Shown piece by piece: positions 59,328 to 64,000 of a stretch of DNA of 64,000 nt. The notes beneath the pieces were generated by a model that saw nothing but the letters and a program-made list of their open reading frames with translations, ran no database searches and was not told the DNA's origin. The position numbers and the translations under genes are program-made. Position 1 is the first letter of the stretch; each line of letters begins with the position of its first letter. The DNA is taken from the NCBI GenBank assembly GCA_037576215.1, contig JBANDB010000004.1, positions 1,550,001 through 1,614,000 of the forward strand. Reading direction: 5' to 3'. Source of the DNA: Armillaria gallica. Its lineage: Eukaryota; Basidiomycota; Agaricomycetes; Agaricales; Physalacriaceae.

Positions 59328-61519
59328 ATGTTCGGCAGTGCCCTAGATTCCAATCTCGGGACTAAATGTCATGTGAATGAGATACGTAATGCACCATATT
59401 ATCAATTCCTTGCCAAATATCCCCGCACCGATACTTAAATAGTGCCATGATATCTTGAGATCTGAGAGAATGCTGCTCGTAGGCCTTCGGTTAACAAACC
59501 GGTTTTCAGGTTGCGTACCCGGGTCGGGAACATGGTCAATGGTATTCAAAAATGGCGAGGTTCATGGAAACAGACTGCTTAATATTAGAGGTTGAGTAGA
59601 GAAGGGCCCGAACGAGAATCGGATGAATATAAAGCGACCAAAGTTATTATGTGATTCGGAGATCGAGTGGTAATGATGTCGTACTGGATGTACACTTTGA
59701 GGTAAGTACGAGACTTCAGACATGAGAACCTACGTGATCCTGTCTCTTCATGATAATAGATCGAATAGACCGAATATTGACCTTGAGGGTTCTACTTGCG
59801 AGACACGAATCATAAACATTGGGTCACACCCATCACGAGAAGAATAGAAACAGCGAACTATGGGCGTCTTGCATGAAAGAATAAGCGAGCACCCTATCTA
59901 CCACGCTTCTACCGTCAACGTCAGCATCGCATCTTGTTCCCTTGACTTTCTGATACCTGAGGCTTCACGAGTTCGAAAGACAGTGTTACGGCCAGGGATT
60001 TATTAAGCTCTTGGCGCCGAGCACAGTGTTTGGATTCAGTCCCAGGTACCAAATACTGGGCGTCTATCACGATATGATTGACAGAAGGAAGAGAAGGTTA
60101 CCTAGGGTTACGGAAAGTTCATTTCCATCGCCATGGCCGAAACTAAAACGGCTAGTACGGAAATAAATATACTGAAATCACGGAGGATACGGCGTGGGAT
60201 GAAGCGGCATAGGCCTGATGTTTATATAGCTCTATGCTTATGATGGGCGTCTAAGCGATTCCCATCAACTCAACGCAATAGACAGAAGTTGGCGAACCAC
60301 GCACCAGTATGCCATTGATATCAAGGTCGCTGTGATTGAAACAGCAGCTGTACAAGTTATAACAAAACTTCACTGATGAAATACAGCCGCAGGTATCAGG
60401 TAACTCGAGGATACTTCACGTTCAGAGGGATCTGTCAGTTGAACAAAAATGGAGAGGCAAATAGCACCAGCTAAAAGTGATGGTCAGCATCTTTCTTCGA
60501 GTTCTGTTCCCTACAGAAATGGTTCACTTACATTTTTACGAAACACCCCTAGCCAGAGTCGATGGCCGTCGATCTTTATATCTTATAAATAACCTCTTTA
60601 ACAACCGCAGAATATGGATTAGCTGGCGTTATCACAGATCCAGAAGTCGAGAGCCACACAACATCCATGCCCGTATAGTACATTGATAAAAGCCTGCAAT
60701 TTCAAAGAATGGTGTCTGTGTTGCGTCTGTGGGTTGGAGCTGATTGCGTACTTCAGTCTTTCGGTAAGAGCACACCCACAGCTTACTTCGAAAGTTCACA
60801 TCTTCCCTCGATATGCGGTCCTATTCAATGAGCTTTAACTACTCAAGTAGGTAGGTAGGTAGTTAGTTAGTACATGATGCGGTCATGGAAGGGGATCACC
60901 TACAAAGATACCAAATCCTACAAGCCAGATCGACTGGTGCCCTTCAACATCCTAAAATTGGCCTCTCAAAGCAGATCATGAAATATGTGACTTGAGCACT
61001 AGTCTCGAGTACGAGAACCCCACGCAACAGACATGTTTGAACTATGCAGATGTCTGTAAAAAAAAAAAAACTATCGTATCATTGACATCCAAAAGACGGA
61101 GTAAATTATCCAAAAGAGAAAAAACAACTGCGATCTTGGGTGGTGATTATGAGTGTATCAGATGGTACGTCAGAAGTATAACTCGAAGATGGGAGTCGCC
61201 GGGAAAAGGTCATCGGTTACTTCGTTCCGAATTCCGGTCCCTGCCGATCGTCCGTTCCGTCGTCACTTGCTTTTGTTTATAGCTCTCTCAAATCTCTCTC
61301 ATCTTCCGCAAATGCTTCTTGTCCTATGCATTTTCTCTTTCTGTCGATGTTGGGATGACATTTGTACGGATAACTATATATGGTGCACATTATTTGGCCA
61401 ACTTTCACATCCGCCAATTTTTCAGTGGATGCCTAGTCAGTAGAGAAATATCCATCCTAAGCTCTCACTGGCTCATGTCTGTGGCGGAAATCTACAAGAT
61501 GGATATTTCACCGCTCTCG
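59328..61519. other. No recognisable gene
   Basis: Upstream region of the HET-like gene and spacer to repeat copy 5. Short frames (60477-60686, 60992-61282, 61153-61443) lack motifs. Features seen are a GTAGGTAGGTAGTTAGTTAG microsatellite near 60850 and a poly(A) run at 61058-61070. Confidence 0.4.
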
Positions 61520-64000
61520 CGACCGTCAGAGCTCGACCTGATCACTGTGTATGACTGTCGTCGTCGTACTTCATGGCCTGCCGTCAAGGACTGGAACCTC
61601 TAATCCGGACTTCCTATAACCGCCTTGTCGTCGTGCAATCTGAGGACGAGCCTCACCTTTTCCGACTACCTGTTTCTCTATGATTATGCTCTCTCCAGGT
61701 TCTGTCAGGCATTATCTCGCCCTGCCCGTGCGCATACATGAAGACAAATCTCCGCGTAGGCAAGGCGTCCTACCGAGTAATCTTTAGGCGCCTGTTTTCG
61801 TTGCGGAAATACCGCTCTTGGGGAGCTCCTCAGCTGTCGATGAGTAGCTCACCGCAAAAGAGAGAGGTTGCATCATCAATCCTTCGACGTTTCCGAGTGC
61901 TACTTCCGTGGCCTTAAACCAATGTCGAGGGATCGGTTTTGATCTCTAAGTCCCTGCGTTGTGCGTACTATCTAACTGATTTTCTTTATAACGCTAATCT
62001 TATTTGTCCCAAATAGATGACCTCTGCCGAATACTGCCCGCTTCAATCCATCCTACTCATACTACCAAAATTTTACAGCTTTCAGTGCCGCGCGCTCAAA
62101 ATCTTCCAGCTTACGGTATTCTTCTGCATTCGATATCACTGCCCCAGCGCTACCCAGTCTAGTATCGTCACGTATATGGTCGGTAGCTCACAGGATAGTA
62201 TCATACATCCACGCCGATGTTCTATTGCGTTGAGACGTCGCTGATACTCGGTATCCTGCTCCGCTGCAGAAATATTCCCTGTCGCTATGTTCAGACGTGG
62301 CGTGGGTTGAACAGGTTTTCGATCTGCCGTCTCACAGATGTGGCGGCTATTCGGTGGAAGCATGAGAGGGACGATTGAATGCGTAGTGATCATAACTGCA
62401 GGTAATGGCACTGCGGAGCCTCTGTGATTCCTTCTTCTTTGAGGTCGTGCAGCGGACGACAGTGAATCTTTCAGTCAAGCGGAAATTTGTTCGTCCTGCT
62501 TCATCTTTCTTTCTTAATCACGTTGGCCTCATTTACTTATTACAGAACCCGAACGTTGAAGGGAGACTCGTTTTCGAACATCTTTTTTTTTATTCTAGTG
62601 GATCGCGATTGCCCTACATGGAAGAGGACACAGACAACCTCTGCATACAAGAATTTCAATGAGTAAAGCCCTCGGGTGTGCTCTTTCCGAAGACTCTCTT
62701 CCGACTGACCTCTTTCCCGCAGACCCTCTTCGTCTCGCTCTCCGATCATATACATACACTATCTGATGCTTTCTGCGAGATGGAAAACATCCAGATTGTG
62801 GATGCAATGCGGGGATCTATGCCGTAAAGTTCGCTGCTGATAACGGTTCGTACTCGTCATCCATGTGCGACAACAAGCAAATCAACGTATCCACTAGCAA
62901 CACGATATGTCGAGGTTTACAGCTGCTGAATGACTATCAGGAGGGTATGGCAAGGGTCTTTGAAGACATTCATTGGGCGTCTAGCTCTTGATGGTGGCTT
63001 AGCACTGGGAGCTATGTCGGTGGTTCCATATCGCCGTGATGATTCTTCAATATTACACACCTTCAGGTCATGAGTACTGGATGCAATACAATATCGACCC
63101 TTGCATTGCCTTTTTAGCGTCACGAGTTCTCCGGCTAGTATAACAAGTCGAATTGTAGGTTTGCATCAACGCGACAAGAAATCAGACCTCGAGTGTCTCT
63201 TAGAGCTTTACTAGCAAATGTTCGAGAGTGCATAGATCTACTCGTCACAAGGAGGCCACTTAGAAAGCATATTTTGCAAGGATCGGTGAATGAATTAAGG
63301 ATCAGCAAACCGGAGAGGTTATACGAATCTACTGATAGGCGCTCGTGAATACCTCGTTCCCTTTCACACGGCCCGAGGGGAAACCCCACCCTGTGCGCTC
63401 TCTTTATCTCAATCTCTATCCTTTCATTCTTGCTGTCTTCTTCTCGAATCTGTCTCATAACAATGAGCAACAACAACACATCCAAAAATAGCATCGTACA
63501 TTATGGTTCGCTACCCCCCGTACATGTCCCAGACATCAACGCAGGTGGTGGAGTCGTCTTTCGAGCAGCCGAGCACGCTACACGTCTCCTCCAAGAGTTG
63601 GGCTATACGTGTGCCATCTTTGGCAGTGCGGCCTGTTTTCTTTATGGGAATGAACGTCTCCCAAATGTATGTATCCTCGCTCTTGTCGAGAAAGGTTAAG
63701 CCAATGTACCATTTAAGGATGTCGATATCCTCATCGCGACTTCTGAAGACCCGGAGGTGATCAAGCTCTTACTGGTCAACAAGAGTCCTCTCAATTTTTA
63801 CCTTGTACGGGCCAAGACACCTGGGGCGACTTACAAGGTGTTATGGTACCGACATTGTCAAACTATTGGACGAAGGGTCTTCACTAGGAAAACCAAAGTT
63901 GATATCGTCGTGGCTGGCACGATGATGCTACCCTCCCTATCATTGCAATCCATCATCATCAAGGGGACATTCCCCGTCGTCCCCCTAGAGGTTCTTCTCT
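61520..64000 (+). repeat. Dispersed repeat unit, copy 5 (truncated by window)
   Basis: Colinear with copy 2 from about 5650 onward, including the intron-like stretches and the segment 62720-62992, and, like copy 2, followed by the nucleotidyltransferase gene. The segment with the intact-looking last frame of copy 4 has lost about 90 bp near 62755. Confidence 0.7.
63463..64000 (+). CDS. Nucleotidyltransferase-fold protein, short paralogue (3' cut by window)
   Basis: Exon 1 63463-63666, intron 63667-63717 (51 nt, phase 0), exon 2 from 63718 to the window end. It starts MSNNNTSKNSIVHYG, as in the gene at 7680, but then jumps directly to SLPPVHVPDINAGGGVVFRA, so the whole first (dead) domain is absent. 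The active-looking domain is kept: GSAACFLYGN, DVDILIATSEDPEV and KVDIVVAGTMMLP, all three acidic positions present. Protein sequence is nearly the same as the 7680 gene over the shared part, with many silent changes, which suggests purifying selection. The acceptor is TTTAAG where the other copy has TTGCAG; it still ends in AG. It is the last part of repeat copy 5. Confidence 0.7.

Overview
The window looks like nuclear DNA of a mushroom-forming basidiomycete (Agaricomycetes). The genes are split by introns of about 37-62 nt with GT..AG ends. Recognisable families are typical of that group: a GPI-type DUF1996 secreted protein, a 7-TM protein of an expanded Agaricomycete family, a HET-like protein, a fungal AAA ATPase with a DUF7025-like N-terminus, a kinase-like protein, and a nucleotidyltransferase-fold protein present in several copies. 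No rRNA, convincing tRNA, operon or CRISPR array is seen.

Layout. (1) 1-13 kb is CpG-rich and built from diverged, same-orientation copies of a dispersed repeat unit (about 1.7-4.1, 5.3-9.2 and 9.6-12.9 kb). Further copies lie at 53.6-57.0 and 61.5-64.0 kb. The most complete copy ends in an intact nucleotidyltransferase-fold gene (7680-9187); a shortened paralogue begins at 63463 and runs off the window. (2) 13.7-17.2 kb holds two intact host genes transcribed divergently: kinase-like (-) and DUF1996 (+, 13 exons). (3) 17.3-51.5 kb is a CpG-depleted, AT-richer island. It holds one intact 7-TM gene (17854-19198), then a nest of transposable elements: a hAT element (21036-25415), a decayed Ty3/gypsy element (28.1-34.1 kb), two CACTA-type MITEs, a 2.95-kb near-perfect foldback palindrome (35759-38709), a second gypsy gag on the minus strand with its LTR and primer-binding site, and a younger solo LTR nested inside that LTR. 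The island's right edge falls inside an AAA ATPase pseudogene (50.6-52.45 kb). (4) 52.5-64 kb is CpG-rich again, with two more repeat-unit copies around an intact HET-like gene (57306-59128, -).

The genes do not form one pathway. The theme is a repeat-driven accessory region: paralogous units on both sides of a CpG-depleted (probably cytosine-methylated) transposon island that has trapped a few host genes. Gene models were built by eye from splice signals, frame continuity and remembered family consensus; no search or alignment was run.
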